The notes beneath the pieces were generated by a model that saw only the letters and a program-made list of their open reading frames with translations, made no database searches and was not told the origin of the DNA. Shown here in pieces: positions 1 to 12,935 of a stretch of DNA of 64,000 nt. Position 1 is the first letter of the stretch. Each line of letters opens with the position of its first letter. Location of the stretch: positions 96,339,440 through 96,403,439 of the forward strand of contig NC_067284.1 in assembly GCF_020740795.1 (NCBI RefSeq). The letters run 5' to 3'. This DNA is from Apus apus (lineage: Eukaryota; Chordata; Aves; Apodiformes; Apodidae). Both the position numbers and the translations under genes were made by a program.

Positions 1-1927
1 GTGTGCATTGAACTAGATGGCAGTGATTTATAGCATGCCATAGAAACAGCAAGAAGTCAGGGGACTGTGGATTTCATTCACAAAGCCACTGGATTGGCAC
101 TTTGTGATGCTTTCTTCTGGGTGATCCATTGCAATTCCAGGCATAATCCCTCCTGCTACCGATGCCATCCTGCATGATTGAACCAGATCTGTCAATTTTC
201 AGGTCTTGCTTCTGTCTGTGTTAGAAAGGAACCAGGTATCAGGGTTTGTATTTCAGTCTCAAGAGAGAAGGGGGCTGGTGCAGGGTGTGGCGCTCAGTCT
301 GTGCTGTAAGGCAGAGGAACTCCGTGCAGACAGATGAATAGGTGAGGTGCGCTCAAGCCTCTGCAGCAATTTCTGCCAGTTTAATCCACAAGAGATGATA
401 CAGAGCTTGTATCACCTTGTTAGTGGCCTGCTAAGTTCCTGTATCTCTCTTGTTTCTGTATTAAATGTGGTGATGCATTTTGCAGACATGGCCTGTTCAG
501 ATCATTTTTCTTGATCACAAGAACACTGCTTTAGCCTTAAATATCTGCACTGAAGTAATGAGAGCTATATATTGAGTCAATGACTGCTAAATAATTGAGG
601 CTGCAGTTCCTTTCACAGTAATTTTTCTTCCAAATTCTGCAAGACCATCTGTATGCTGGGTTTCAAGCTGAACTTAGTGCAAAATATATTTGATAGACAA
701 TAGTATTATTAGATAAATGTTAGCAATACACTGTCAGCTTAATTATGGTAGCTGAATGCTCTTCAAAAAGCAGTGCATTATTTTGAATGAAAATGCTTGT
801 GTGATAACCTTCTGTAACTTCTTGCAGTTCTTGAAGTCAGTGCTGCAAGGCAGGAAAATGCCTGTGGCAGAGCCCTTCTCAAATGCCTTATTTATAGGTT
901 CCTATCTGCGTTTTCTGTTTTGATGTGTAGAATGGCCATTGACTGGAGCCATGGGATGAGCTCCACAACTCCTGTGGCACAGCTTTCTGACATGTCACTT
1001 GGAAATTCTCTGCTATTCAGTTTGCTAGGCTGTTAGTTTTTTGTTTTGGTCTTTTTTATCAACCAATTGATATCCTTGCCTAATATGGTCATCTGTTGCA
1101 TTTCAAGTCTAGAGTTAAAGCAATAGCCAAGAGTGATAAAACCTGACTGGAATAGGGTGCTGCACCCTTTGGGTAGGGAGGCACTGGAGGCAAAGCTCTG
1201 CCAAGTCTGTTTGGGAAGTGACCTCGGGCTGGCTGCTGGACGGGCTGTGCAAGTACGTGACCAGGCTTTTTTCCTTGCTAAACTCTCCTGGCAGACTTCT
1301 GTTCACTGACCGCGAGCTATGTGGTCTCTCCAAAACAGCTCTGAATGAAACCTCTGTCTTTTACCTCTTCTTCATCCCTTTTGCCTGTTTATGTGAAAAC
1401 ACTGGGTTCCTGTGGCATAGGATCTCCTTCACTAACATTTGTTACTATGGGAACGACGAATGGGAGAAAAATCAGTGCTTTCCCCAAATACAACATGAAG
1501 TAATTTCCAATGTTATGCACTGAATATCTAGGTTCCTGAAGGATAGATGAATAAGTGAGGATTGTTGTGTGAACAGCTTGTAAATGCTAAGTATGTGGAG
1601 TGTCGTTCTTGCCCTCAGTATATCTGCCTGGCATTACAAAAAAAGAGTCCTAGAACTTTTGTTTCCTTATGCTGTGTGCCATGTAGTAGAGGGGTTTCTG
1701 CATTAAATCACATTTTACTTCATATTCAAATACTTATGAAAAGTACATATATTACTTAAATAGCTGTGACCGGCACTTTTAGGTTAACTAATAAATCCTA
1801 GTAAGTTTCAAAGGGATTTGATTAACTGAGCATCTTCAAACATCATCATGTTTTAAGAAAGTTTTTCTCATCATGAACAGAAAACATTCTGCTGTTAGAC
1901 ATCTCCTTTTCCCTCCCAAGTGTATTC
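1..1927. other. Intergenic sequence, nothing recognised
   Basis: Both strands were read for coding exons and repeats. Only short chance reading frames are present, and none resembles a known family. The stretch is AT-rich and mostly non-repetitive. It could be distal flank or 3' UTR of an upstream neighbour, but nothing in the sequence shows this. Confidence 0.5.
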
Positions 1928-2322
1928 CTGTGAAGACAGGCTGAGAGAGTTGGGGTTGTTCAGCCTGGAGGAGACCTTACAAGTGGCATTCCAGTACCTG
2001 AAGGGGACCTACAGGAAAGGTTGGGAGGTTCTTACAAGGGCTTGTAGTGACAGAACTTGGAGTAATGGCTTTAAACTGGAAGAGGGAGGATCTAAGTTAG
2101 ACATTCTGAAGAAATTCTTCACTGTGAGGGTGGTGAGACACTGAAACAGGCTGCCCAGAGAAGTTGTGGCTGCTCTCCCCCTGAAAGTGTCCAAGGCCAG
2201 GTTGGATGGGGCTTTGAGCAGCCTGGTCTAGTGGAAGGTGTGTCCCTGCCTATGGCAGAGGTGTTGGAACTAGATGATCTTTAAGGTCCTTTCTAACCCA
2301 AGCCATTCTATGATTCTGTGAT
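1928..2322 (+). mobile_element. CR1 LINE, 3'-end fragment (5'-truncated)
   Basis: This is a plus-strand CR1 non-LTR retrotransposon remnant of about 395 bases. It starts in the last part of ORF2: the decayed reading frame gives residues like RLRELGLFSLEE and FFTVRV, typical of the CR1 ORF2 C-terminus. It runs through the 3' UTR and ends in the CR1 tail near 2322 (CCATTCTATGATTCTGTGAT). The last 100 bases contain the familiar CR1 phrases about a group being 'too few to hold' in coding terms but well matched in DNA, such as GGTTGGATGGGGCTTTGAGC and AACTAGATGATCTTTAAGGT. Truncation at the 5' end is normal for CR1. The copy is fairly well preserved but carries frame-breaking changes and is dead. 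Confidence 0.9.
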
Positions 2323-4730
2323 ATTCAGACCTTAATGAAGAACTTGTTTTGACCTGAGGTGAGACAGGAGACAGAATGTGATGTCAACTGCTTTTACGTG
2401 GAGCACATTCACTGAATGGTACGAGTCAGTAAGAAATCTGAAATTACTTTTACTTTTTTTTTTTTTTTAAGTAGAAGTTGCAAATGACTGAAAGATTTCA
2501 AGCGCGACATTGCCACTTTTGACCAATACATAAGCTTTTCTTCCTAGATGGCCATTTTACTATACAGGACAAATTAAACAGAGTGAAGAAACTTTTAGGA
2601 TGAGAAGCCCAGCACTGAAGTCTTGGTGGGACTGTCAGTAACTCTCCTAAGGACTGTGGCTTCCAGGTAGCCACCAGCTGGGTCACCCTGTGTGATGTGC
2701 TGAGGAGGAGTGGATGCAGCTCTGCAGCCTGTCTGCTGCAGACCTGTGCCACACTGCTGTGAGGTAAGGCTGAGTAATGCAGAAGGAAAAGTTGGAAGTC
2801 AGACAAAATGTTGCTACCTGGTTTGAAACGAGTGGAGACAAGGCCCCACAGGCCAGACTGTGTGGGGATCGATGACTACCTTAAAGGCCAGGGGAAGGGC
2901 AGGGTTTCCAGGTGGAAAACCCTGTTATCCATCTGCCTGCTTTTTCAGGAGGCCTGGCAGCTGAGGCTGCAGTGTTACTGGATGAGGCATCCTCCTCAGC
3001 TCTACCCTGGGGCCCACCTAGGGTGTCTCAGGGTTTTGGAGACTGCAGAGAGATTCAGACCTTGAATGTATGCAGCTCCCCTTCCCCAATCCCAACTGCA
3101 GTTCAGCACAGAAAATTTTCACATTGAAAAAAAGTCACTTCAAATCGCTAAAACCTTGAAGAAATATTTCATTTGTCCCTTCTATCGTAGGAGGAGAAAA
3201 AATAGGGGTTTTCCCAGTGTGGATAGTGATCAAGCCTATTCTGAGCCAAGAGCACTTTATGACCCCAGCTTTGCCAAATGTAGCCAGTTGGAAGGGCTCT
3301 TTCAAAAGTACTGAGAGATGTTTGTAATTTTTTTTTTTTTCAATTGCATCTAGTGCAGAGAAACTTCCTGTTGCCTGCCTGTTGTTGATATAAAGCTCTT
3401 CTAAGGTTTTCTAAATGTATAATCTTTCACTTTTTATATAGCAAGAATTAATTCTGATTGAATAGTTTGCTTCAGTGAACTGCAGATAAGATGAATGGGA
3501 AACTGCTGGCTAAGAAAAGGCTCTCTCAATGTGTTTTAGACCTCTATGTCCCTGAGCACTTGATCTATTGATGGGTTTTGTAATGCTGTCATCCTGCTGA
3601 TCTAGTTGCAGGTTTTTACCTCACACTGCAAAGTGCCTGCAGAAGAAAAAAGGGAAGAAGGAGTAGTGGTGACCCAGTTTTTCTCACGTGTGTGTGCACA
3701 GTATGTCCTGGATGCCCTCCAACTAATTTTTGGTGGACAGTGCTCTTCATGCTGGGGCTAGTCTCAGAGTTTGGTACTCGTGCTGATGTCCATGAGGAGA
3801 AAGCAGCAGGACAGACTGGATGGTATACTCTGTGTTTGAAGCATTCCCAAAAAAGTTACATTTGGAAATGTGTACAGCTTGTGGCCCTCATACTGCCTTG
3901 TAGTGGCTGAAGCTGGGTTTTCAGCATCGCTTTAGGAACATCCTCAGATATGTCTCTTGAGGCTTTATGATCATTGGTGGGACCTGTGCAAAGTGAGGAA
4001 GAGAATCAATTTTAACAGGCCTCTTGAAAAAATGTGGTGGCTGACCCTCAAAATCCCAATGCTGGAACTGCATTTATCTTCTTCCAAATGCTTTCTTAAA
4101 GCGTAAGCTTAATATTCATATGGAGCGAAACAAGAGATTTTTAACTGAAAGAGACCCAAGTTGCAGGGAAGGGGCATTTAGCCCAGGACCATGAGAACTT
4201 AATGCTACTTCATGGGTCCATCCTCCCTGAAGGGAATAAAAGGTAATTTAGTTGCCTTGTGCTTGTACCATAGCAGAAATACAGTACCCATAACAACCCA
4301 AATACCTCCTAAGGTTCTCCCAGCCTAAATATTTCTTTTAAACAGAGACCTACAGGGCCGGATTCCATGTAATGTACCACTTATTAGATGTACACCCATG
4401 TGGATAATTTACATTCCAGGCACTCTTATTATATATTTTTAATATATACTATTCTTCATGAAACACCTGAGATAAAAGCCAGAATGTTAACTGCTAGCAT
4501 GATATACAAAATCTGTACACATAATGAATGTTTAGGTCTTAAGAGAAATCTGGTCTTGTTTTACAGGCAGGGGCTGTATTTAGTCTTAGCCCACTGTGTA
4601 ATGTGTGTGGAAAATGACCCATGACTGGCCCAAAGTAAGATCCTGTTCAGGTTCATGGCAATCTTGCCATTGATTCCAGTAGGAACAAAATTTCAGGGCT
4701 GAGGTGTAGCTTTCAGCATCTGCTAAAATT

Positions 4731-4855
4731 GTTGTGGTGTGTGTTAGTTGTGTTTTTGGTTTTGTGTTTTGGTTTTTTTGTTTGTTTGTTTTGGTTTTGT
4801 TTTGTGTGGGGTTTTTTGTGGGGTTTTTTGATTGTTTGTTTTTTTCCTGTCAGAT
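4731..4855 (+). repeat. G/T-rich low-complexity tract
   Basis: About 120 bases consist almost only of T and G, with TTTTG and GTTTG units and GGGG runs. The hydrophobic reading frame it creates (many Phe, Trp, Val, Leu) is a composition artefact, not a membrane protein. Confidence 0.8.
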
Positions 4856-7800
4856 ATAACATGCAGTTGATACCTGTCCCAGTGCCTTCAACAAGTTTTC
4901 ACCTGGCATGTGAATACACGTATATCCATCCTTTCTGGTAACTCTGGCTGGCTGCCAAAATCACTGGATACAGCTACAGCCCTGTTTGAATTTGGACACG
5001 TCTTGCCTCCTCTGAGATGCTGCTAAATAAGTCATGAATAAGTGCAACAGTTAAACTGGTATTTATCCACCCTCTTTAAAGCAATGCCTGGAGTTCTTCA
5101 AGACTTCCCAGCACTCTACTTGTGGGTTTTCTGCAGGGCTTCTTGGTGAAATGTTTTTTGCAGGGAGCAGAAAATGTCTACACAGTGTAATTCTGAAATA
5201 GTGCCATGAAAGACAAGTATCTTCACAAAACATTTTATTGTAGGAGCACTACTTTGATCGCAAAGCTGCACTTCATTACGTTTTCCCTTTTATTGCCACA
5301 ATAAATTGATGTTACTTAAGGTAGATGGCCAACAAGAGAGACCTACCAGGAGTCACTGGCCTGCCTGACCTTCCCTTCAGCAGCAGTTTTAGTGGGTCAG
5401 GACATCGAAGGAATGATAAGGCCTGACTGGTCTCTGTGCATTTTTTACAGAAATACTTGTAACTAAAATCAGAGGATGAGGAAGAGTAAGATAAGTCTCT
5501 GTCATTTGTATTACCTTTACATGTAGTAGCTTGCCTTATTCCAGAGAATATGGATGAATTGCAGCACAAAACCAGGTGTTTGTGGATGTATTTCAAAGTT
5601 GATTCTTGCCAATATACATGTTCCTTTCTGATCTAGACAGCAGCCTTTGAAATGAACTAGGGAGCTGAAGGAGCTTTTCTTGTAAGTGAGGCATTTTTAG
5701 CTCTCTTCTGTAAGGCTTCCCTAGTTTCTAATTGAAGGCATATTCGGCTAAAGCAAGAAAATGTTTTTTCTATGTGGCTATTTATTGTGGCTATCTATTT
5801 TCAAGCAACTTGAAGTAACTGAAAAATACTGAGCCTGCTTAAGGGCATTTTGCTCTTTTGTCAAATTTGATTGAACTTGGCCTGTGGGTTTAAGAAACCT
5901 CTAGTGCATACACACTCACACAGAGTGTGATTGTACTGGTGGTGTTTCCACACAAAATTGGGGTAAGAAAGTCAAGCTGTGTTTAGCCCTGAGGTCAAAC
6001 GTCACAGACTGCAAAATGAGCCTCTGTTCTTGGTTTAATTCTAAATGAAAAGTGTTTGTTTCTAACTTCTAATAATTCCTAGCACTGCAGTGCTTCCCTA
6101 CTTTATTTAAGAATTTCTGCAATTAGAAGAAAATGAATAATGCAAAAATGGATTTGCAAATTAGTGAACTGACTTTATAGTGCTAAAAATGTGGCTGCAT
6201 TATGAATTATTAATGTATACCTGGATGCATGCTAACTTTTCTTAAATTGTTTGTGAAGTCCAGAAGGTTCAGAATTTCTTTCCTTACCAAGATAGGCTTG
6301 TTTGGTCCTCAAAGACAATAGCAGCAAAATCGCATGAGAATAATTAAAAAAAAAAAAAACCAACAGCCAGATGAAATCAGTTATATGAGTTGCAGTCATT
6401 AAATATGTAGAAACACAATGATCTGTCTTAAATACAAACTAAATTTGAAGGGAATAGTCTAAATATTCTTCAAATCAGCATGAATGTTAGTGTTGTAGAA
6501 AGGAAAGGTTATAAGATGGTGTCATGAGTTATTTGTTCAGAAACTTATGTTAGGAAATGCTTAAAAAGATTCAGCATAATTTATAAAAGGGCAGAAAACA
6601 TATTCTTGATTTAAGCAGATTTGCCACTGAGAAATTTAAAGCAGGTTATTAAACCTGGTGTTCAGTCCTCATGCTGAAGAAGTGTTTGCCTGAAGAGGGC
6701 AGCCAGTGTGAAGCCTGACAGTTCTTAGGAAACAGAGGATCTTTTGTGAATAACTAAGCGATAGAAAGAAATACCATATGCCCAGTAATGCATAACTACA
6801 CCATAACAAAGAGCACAAGTACCTGAATGGAACACCCAGGTTTGGCATTCAAGTGCCCTCTGGATGTCTGCTGTTTGCATGGCTGTCTTTGGCTGGAGGC
6901 TCCACAACCACAGCAAGACCTAACAGAGGTGATATACTGAGTCTTGACTTCTATCCTTGACATTCAAAAGAGAGAATATTTAGGACTACAGGAATGTGAC
7001 ACACTAATGTTGATTTACTCTCAGACCATCTTTGTTTGTATGTACCAGGAACATCCAGTTAATTAATCATCAGCTGATCCAGAGATCCCTACCTGAGGTG
7101 CTTCCCTGGTTCATTCTCTTTTTCAGGGCTCTGGACATGAGTGGCGTTGTGATACTATCTCTGTGAACCGCTGGAGGAGGCAAAAGGCCTAGAAGTTTCT
7201 CCTGTTTTGTTTTGCATGTGTGTTGGAATCTTGAGTGTATTGCTGAGAGGAAAGTGAGCTCAAATCCTATTGCCTTCCAAATCACCCTTTAGGTTGCTCA
7301 GCACAGCCTTGCAGTCCTTTGCATATCCTCTGTGATGCTGGGCTTGTTCAAACTAGCTTCCTGAGAAGCTGACAACCCCAAATTTGCTACGAATTTGCTT
7401 CCAGTGAGTGTCCCCACCTTCATCTCCTGCAGTCTCTTCCTCTGGGGTAAAGTGACTCGCAGTGGCTGGTGGTAATGAGCAGAACATTTTGACTGAGAAG
7501 CACTTCACACTGATTCTGTGCTGGGATAAAGAGCACAGACAGCTCTCGGGGTGCAGACTAAAAATGTGTTTCACTCAAGTCTCTGTCTTCATGCTGATAA
7601 AGATAAAGGGAAAAGAAAGGGTGTGGGGTTAAATGCTGTTCAACTTTCATGTTCTTTTTTTTTTGGTACATTTTTTCATTAGTAAATGCTGTACTATTTC
7701 TCCAGTAATCTGTGCAGTTACAGCACCCCCAGCTTCTGTCAGTGCTTAAGTCCCGGTTTGCCAGGTGCTGGGTGGTGGAAGCCAAAACGTTTATATCCTA

Positions 7801-8794
7801 GTGAGGTCAAGACCCTGTGAATGGACAGAACAAACTACCGAAAAGAAAGAAGAAGCACAAATGGAAAAAGTAGCCATGGGAACAGATGTATGCTTGTAGG
7901 CCAGAAGCAAAAGCAGCTAAGTAGCTTTAAATGGGGTGTGGTACTTGCATACAAATATCACCTCTCTAACTTGCTTTACTCACTTTCTCCCTGGATGTCA
8001 GCATGTGGGACATTGGATGGACACTCAAGTGAAATTCTGTATAAAAGGACTTAGAGGGAGTTAAATATTTTAATTTAGTTACCTCTGGAAGACTCCTTAC
8101 ATCTGTTTTCACAAATATTTATTGACAGAAGGATGTTTTCCAAGTGGAGAGAATTTGGTTGATGCTGAGTTCTCACTCTGTCAGCATCATGGGGGTTTGA
8201 ATAGCAGCTGCTGGTTGTATTTGAGGCTAGAAGGAGGAAAGAGGAGCAGTGTTAGCTCTGGACTGGGAACTGCTGAGAAAAGCAATAATTTCTAATCACT
8301 CTTTTTCTAAAATGTGCTTGCTTTGCATTAGAGACACTAACTCTTTCTGAAAAATCTCTGTGCCTTTTTCCCCCTTTTGTAATACTAACCCATTTCTGAC
8401 ATGCTGGGCATGGCTTGTTTCTCTCTCTGTGATGTTTGTCAGTGCTTTTGCAGCCTTTGGCAGCTTCCCAGCCAGAGCAGATTTCCTGCCAACAGACTCC
8501 CCTCATGGCCCATTTTTATAAAAGGACTGATTGCTTTGATAGATGATAAGGCAAAGGACAATGAACAAGGGATTTAATTTTTTTTTTTTTAAGAAAAAAA
8601 GCCCTCTCCCTTGCTTCTGAAAGACATTGTAAATACAATCAGTCCAAACACTGCAAGTTTTTATCATGAGTGAGCCCCATCAGGGGTGAAAGCTGATTCT
8701 GTGGTGGTCTGTGTATGATACTGGAAATGGGAGGTAGAAACATTAAGGCAGGAAAGGTTAGGAAATTAAAAGGAAAACAAAAACTTAGGCTATA

Positions 8795-8960
8795 AGAGAA
8801 AAATCTAGTGACTGGAGAGAAGAGAGAAATAATCAGTCAAGGGAGAGAACTGGAACAAAGAAGGAAAGAAGTTGGAAAGAAGAGATGGTGCACAAGAGAG
8901 AAATAAAAATGGACTGAAAGCAGAAGAGAAGCTGAAGAATAGTGCTGGAGGAAAGCAAGG
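8795..8960 (+). repeat. Purine-rich (GA-rich) tract
   Basis: The plus strand is strongly enriched in A and G over about 165 bases (units such as GAAGAGAGAAA and GGAAAGAAG). No exact tandem unit is visible. It is similar in character to blocks at 18040-18240 and 63160-63600, but no base-level homology between them was established. Confidence 0.55.
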
Positions 8961-11799
8961 CTGGTAGATATGCAGCCATGTTTGCACCCTTGATAGGGGA
9001 AGTGGGAAAAGCTGAAACAAGACTGAAAAAACAGTTAGAAAATTTAACAAATCTTAAAACCAGGCAACAAAAATGTGAATCCAATATGGAATGAAACATC
9101 AGCTGAAACAGGGAACATCAAGCCTTAGTGAAGGGCTAAGGCCCTCTTTCCTACATCTGCCATTCCTGAAAAATTTGCTCACAGCAATAACTCGTGGACT
9201 TCTCCACAGCACCCATCTTTCCCCGCCAAATTCTCCTGTGAGATGGTTTGCAGTTTCTCATTGCTACTAGGGCTAGCTGGGCAGCAACAATTAGTTTCAA
9301 GGCAATTTTTGTAGCCTGTATTACTTTTAAAATTAATTTAGAAAGAAAATGTTTTGACTGTATTTGAAAATTCATAATTGTCCTATTTGCATATGTTTTT
9401 ATGTCAGAATTACAGCTTTTGGGTGCAAGAGTGTATTTATTGAGTTAATGAAGGAGACTCAAGTTGCAGTCCTTGCTCTCTGATACCATCTGGAGCTCTT
9501 GTAATTCTCTATTCATCAAATTAGGGATGTGGGAAACTATCTTTTCCTTTACCCCAGCTTTGATGAAACCAACAGGTTTCTGCACCTTGTTCAGTAAAGC
9601 TTATTCCCCACCCCCAAGAGTACTCTGATACATCTGGTGATGACTTCCTTGTGCCTCTCAAAAGAAGATCTGCTACAGAGAAATTGTGCTCTTTGCTGAT
9701 TGCCCTTCTTATCAGTCCAACTTGTACCCTAGGAATGGAGCTGGTACCTCTCAACGTTGAATTTAATATTGATATTTAGCTCTGTGCAAGTATCTGGTTT
9801 AGCCTTGAAGGCCACAATTATATCCATCTTGTGGAGATTTACCTCAATGCTCATAATTACTGCAGACACAGAAGGGAATCCGTATTTTGAATCAGTGTAG
9901 TATTTCCTTCATTTTCTGTGTCCTGGCTGGACTCTGGTGTCGACAGCTAGTTAAGCTTTTCTTACCTTAACAGTTATGTTGTTTATCAGCTATTCACATC
10001 TTAAGAACTCCAGTGCAATATAAACATCTCCTGTGGACTGTTTTTTCACATCTGACTCCAGTAGAAACATAGAATAATTTGTTCTTTCAGTGCACATATG
10101 AACTTTCAGCCACATCAGTGTCACCTCATTTCCTTGTTCATCGCAACAAAATCACCTGTATGAGTGTGATTACTCAGGAGTATGCACGTGGCAACTTAAG
10201 GGAGACACCCCTACAGATGGCTGGACAGGAGCAAACCCATCCTATATGCTTGTGCAATGGATTCTTCATGTAACGTGTTCTTGGGTCCCAGTCTAGACCC
10301 GCTCGTTACATACACTGTATTCACACTGCCTTTTCCAGAGGCAATGTACACCATATTAATGGTTACTTTGTTAAGCTTTTTTTTTTCCTTTTTTTTTTTT
10401 TTCCCCTTACTGGAGGTACAGCAGGACTGTCATTAATTCAGGGAATCTCCAAGTGTCTAGTGATAGAGGTAATTCTGCCTCCTGGACACCTTTTTCTTCT
10501 ACACCTGTAGCTCCTGGTGGCTTTCCCATCTCATTCACTACAATAGCACAGACAAGAGCTCTCTAAAAATGATGCATAAAATCTTCTCTATTTCACGGTG
10601 ATTTTTTTTCTCTCTCTTTGCTATTGCTTGCTGTGTTCCCTGTTTCCACACGGTGGGCAGTGTTGTCTACCTGCCTGCCCCAGGCTGCGGCGTGGAGGTT
10701 GGTGCTGGCCCAGCTGCTTGTCTGCAGGTCAGCAGGAACAGCTGTGGGTCCTGCTCTGCCTGAGGTGGCTGCAGCACCAGGAAGGAGCAACTGCAAGAGG
10801 GAGGGATGTGGACAGGGATGAGCTCCACGTGGCTGGAGGCTGGAAAAGGTCTCTACAAAAGAGAAACACAAGGTGTTTTCTCTCGTTCCCTAAAACCTGG
10901 TTGAAGCAAGCTGTGCTTTTAACGTACACTCACATTCTGATTTCTTGTGCTGAATCTGGAAAAAACTCTTATTTGAGTTATTATTTGGCTACTGGTTGCA
11001 CTGTCTGTTACAACGGTTAAATAATGTGTTTATACCTCAGTCCAGTTTGATTCTCTTTACTCCCTGCTCTCAGGTTTTGTCCCTGTTTTGATGTTGATCT
11101 ACCTAAGCTTACCAATCAGTTTCTTTAGGACATAGAGGGGACTTTTGGGATTTAAGAGGCAGTTATCTAGTGGCCAGCGAGTTTTTGTGGGATGCAAGCA
11201 CTGACATGGGCTCTGGGCCTTTCTAAACAAGCCCCCAGTTTCTGGTGAAGGTGGCAGGCAGGCATTGCAGCCTGTTGTCTGAGCTGCACATGCATGCAAA
11301 TCCCTCCCACCACTGCCTGGGTGCAGTAACAATCCTGTCTTCTGGGATTATGGAGACTTCAATTTCAGAAGAGCTTGATGTGACCATCTAGTCTGAACTC
11401 CTATAGAGTAAGCCTGAAGATTGTGAAAATAATATAAACAAGTTTAAAAGAAACCAAGGGTAGAAGTGAAAATAATTGCATTTTGGTTGTATTGTGGATC
11501 TTTGCTTCCTCTATCAATCAAAAAGAAATTAAACTTCCTCCTTTGCTTGATACTTGGTTAATCATTACACAGTTCATTGGCTCCAGCTAAGTGTGTCCCA
11601 AGTTACATGGGACTTCTACTAATAGAACTCAAGCAGTAATCTTTAGAGTAAATCATAAATCAGACATCCCAGTAAAGTGGCCTTCAGCTGAAGTTAGGTG
11701 TGTTATAATCATGGCCTTAAGGCTATATGGCTTGATTGCTTTCAGCTTCACATGTTTCTGTAAGGGTCATTTTTCTAAATGAAAAAAGTGTTGGTTTTA

Positions 11800-11818
11800 T
11801 TTGTTTGTTTGTTTGTTT
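11800..11818 (+). repeat. (TTTG)n microsatellite
   Basis: Four to five tandem TTTG units follow a T-rich segment. It is a simple sequence repeat with no further structure. Confidence 0.85.
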
Positions 11819-12519
11819 CTGTAAGTCCTTTAAATTTATAATAAAGGACCTCAAGTATTTCTTGAAGCCTCCTTGAAGGAATTCAATTTTTACTGGGATT
11901 TTTAAAAAGGGAGTAAATGGGAAAACAGGGAGAACTATTTTACTTCTTCTTGCTCACCAAAATCTAACTTGATCTGAACTCAGCAGTGAGAGTATATTCA
12001 AGCATCAGGGAAGCAGAAAGTATTCATGTTTGTGGAATAATAGCCTTTAAAAATTCACAGCATGCTAAATATTGGATGATCAGCTGAATGAAATCTCCAG
12101 CCCTAGAGGGTGGGAACATTAGCCAAACTTCCCGAAGGAAATAAAGCTTGTGCAGCCATGCTGTTTTTCTAGGCTGCCTATCCCTCCTTCCTCAGGTAAA
12201 GTTTTCAAGCCCACTGATCACTTGAGCAAGCTCAACGGGGGCACAGGGTTTCAAAAGACGTGGAGTTGTTCCAGGTTTTGTGAAGGTGGTCAGTTGGAGG
12301 GGAGGAATGAAGAGGCTCCATGGGAGCACAGAGGCTTCCCTGTGTATCCCCACGGGCTCAAACCCTTCTCAGCGCTGTTGTCTGTGGTTCAGCTGCCAGA
12401 GGGGAGCAGAATGAGGTGGGGGGACATGGAGACTGCCAGGAGGGTGTGGAGAGGCTCCAGGGTGGTAGGGGCACTACAAGCTGAAGGTGGTGGGATAAAG
12501 AGGTTGCTAGGACTGTAAA

Positions 12520-12935
12520 GATAGTAACCAGAAGGAAACCAGCTTCCATAAAGATGTGCCAGCTCTGCTCTGCTTCCTGGTCCCTGAGGGTGGTTCCCCA
12601 GGAGATCTTACTGATTAACTCCATGTCGAGTTGGAAGTTTGCAGTCCTAAAATTCAGGGTCCTGACTTTACTCTTTGCATGACCCCTATCCCTCAGGACT
12701 CTGAACTCTGTCAAGTGCATGATCACTGCAGCCTCCAATGTTAGTGTCACCAGCTAGCTCATTTGTGTTGGTGACCATCAGATCCAGTGTTTCGTCACTT
12801 CTGGTAGGGGTGTCTATTACCTTGCTTAAGAAGTTATCCTCATTGTGTTCCATTGTGTTCCTGGTTTGCCTACAGCTCACTGTGCTGTTTCTAGCAGATG
12901 TCAGGGTAGTTGAAGTTCCCTGGCAGGACTAGAAG
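12520..12935 (-). mobile_element. CR1 LINE ORF2 fragment (endonuclease end and linker), minus strand
   Basis: The minus strand encodes a decayed piece of CR1 ORF2. From 12935 downward one frame reads residues like DNFLSKVIDTPTR, LDLMVTNTNEL and GCSDHALD, matching the C-terminal part of the apurinic-type endonuclease domain (SDH motif). After a frameshift near 12700 the next frame reads FRVLRD, AKSKVRTLNFR, NFQL and ISWGTTLRDQEAEQSWHIF, the following linker region. At DNA level the antisense sequence also matches CR1 through TTCAACTACCCTGACATCTG. There is no CR1 3' tail beside it, so this is an internal piece left after loss of the flanks. It is dead: at least one frameshift and no start. Confidence 0.82.

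Larger units (their letters stand above)
2323..12519. other. Intergenic, low-complexity tracts only
   Basis: No coding exon was recognised in these 10 kb. Recognisable content is limited to a G/T-rich tract (4731-4855), T or A runs (2454-2469, 6346-6359, 8578-8591, 10378-10403), a purine-rich block (8795-8960) and a TTTG microsatellite (11800-11818). GC content rises locally at 10640-10840 and 12220-12500 without a readable gene. Short open frames here lack family similarity and mostly lack an ATG. Confidence 0.5.

Noticed and set aside
4729..4941. Very hydrophobic frame resembling a membrane protein
   Set aside because: Produced by a T/G low-complexity tract.
10598..11020. 140-codon plus-strand frame in a GC-richer patch
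   Set aside because: No recognisable family, Cys/Leu/Arg-rich composition explained by GC bias, no supporting splice sites or conserved motif.
12150..12518. 122-codon plus-strand frame with possible exon look
   Set aside because: No family match, and its right end borders the antisense CR1 fossil. Most likely non-coding.
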